Position numbers and translations under genes: made by a program. 64,000 nucleotides of DNA from positions 1 through 64,000 of the forward strand of contig JAIQFK010000018.1 of the NCBI GenBank assembly GCA_020073305.1, written 5' to 3'. The first letter of the stretch is position 1, and each line of letters begins with the position of its first letter. The notes under the pieces were generated by a model. The model had not been told where the DNA came from, did not search any database, and saw only the letters and a program-made list of their open reading frames with translations. This stretch comes from Terriglobia bacterium. GTDB lineage: Bacteria; Acidobacteriota; Terriglobia; Bryobacterales; Bryobacteraceae. Below are positions 63,790 to 64,000 of this stretch, one piece after another.

Positions 63790-64000
63790 GTTTCCCTCCC
63801 TGTCTGATGATTTCTGCAAGCGTAAAGCGTGCCCGGCTCAGCCGTGTGGCAATTGCCCCTTCAGACAGTCCGACCACATCGGATATTTCGCGATTCGATA
63901 AGCCTTCGAGGTAGAGCATCACGATCTGCCTGTCCAGTCCGCTGATACGCCGTACAGCCTCGGCAAGAAGACGACGCCGTTCTGCTTCCAACGACGCGGC
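63779..64000 (-). CDS. ECF sigma factor, C-terminal region 4 (5' part outside window)
   Basis: Only the last 73 residues are visible. They contain sigma region 4 with ISGLDRQIVMLYLEGLSNRE then ISDVVGLSEGAIATRLSRAR, the helix-turn-helix that contacts the -35 element. The frame continues beyond the right edge. The stop overlaps the downstream membrane-protein gene by 11 nt, so both are in one operon. Confidence 0.85.
   Translation of the reverse strand, partial: AASLEAERRRLLAEAVRRISGLDRQIVMLYLEGLSNREISDVVGLSEGAIATRLSRARFTLAEIIRQGGKHER

Overview
This 64 kb window is a piece of a G+C-rich bacterial chromosome. The gene repertoire points to a soil Acidobacteriota of the Solibacter/Bryobacter type. 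The clues are several secreted proteins with Tat-like leaders, a ThuA and sugar-isomerase pair, a subclass B3 metallo-beta-lactamase, DUF4136 and DinB-like exported proteins, ECF sigma operons and an RND pump of the acidobacterial kind. This assignment is inferred from gene content only. No rRNA, tRNA or CRISPR array was recognised.

Layout: 0-2.3 kb holds a transposase tail and a three-gene ECF sigma / zinc anti-sigma / membrane protein operon. 2.4-13 kb holds an M3 oligopeptidase, a lipoprotein, lipid-metabolism genes (acyl-CoA dehydrogenase, CurA-type reductase, acyl-CoA ligase), a Gfo/Idh/MocA oxidoreductase, a heparinase II/III-like protein and a CAP protein. 13.2-19 kb is a tight operon with a histidine kinase that has lost its phospho-acceptor histidine, a multi-receiver regulator, a HEAT-repeat membrane protein and a processive glycosyltransferase. 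19-28 kb carries an RNB ribonuclease, a Tat-exported SelA-like PLP enzyme, the B3 metallo-beta-lactamase with an exported DinB-like protein, a single-domain response regulator, a porin-like barrel, a DksA/TraR zinc-finger protein and an M48 protease. 28.9-38.5 kb is a co-directional run: receiver protein, RraA-like protein, complete tripartite RND efflux pump and a NarL-type two-component pair.

38.5-49.2 kb is the metabolic centrepiece. A minus-strand operon of eight overlapping or abutting genes (order mgsA-mgsB-mgsC-mgdB-mgdC-mgdD-mgdA-gmaS) encodes what looks like a complete N-methylglutamate pathway for monomethylamine use. A divergent FCD-type GntR regulator sits beside it, with a 21-bp dyad covering the shared promoter region, and purU (10-formyl-THF deformylase) lies next door to dispose of one-carbon units.

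49-58 kb holds secreted carbohydrate-related proteins (ThuA-like, xylose-isomerase-like, a tandem thioredoxin-fold protein, an Asp-box beta-propeller, a TIM-barrel hydrolase-like protein) and a cytochrome b / sulfite-oxidase-type molybdoprotein pair. 58-64 kb has a decayed YcaQ-like gene, glutamate racemase, an AraC regulator divergent from an aldo/keto reductase, a gene-poor stretch, and a second ECF sigma operon cut by the right edge.
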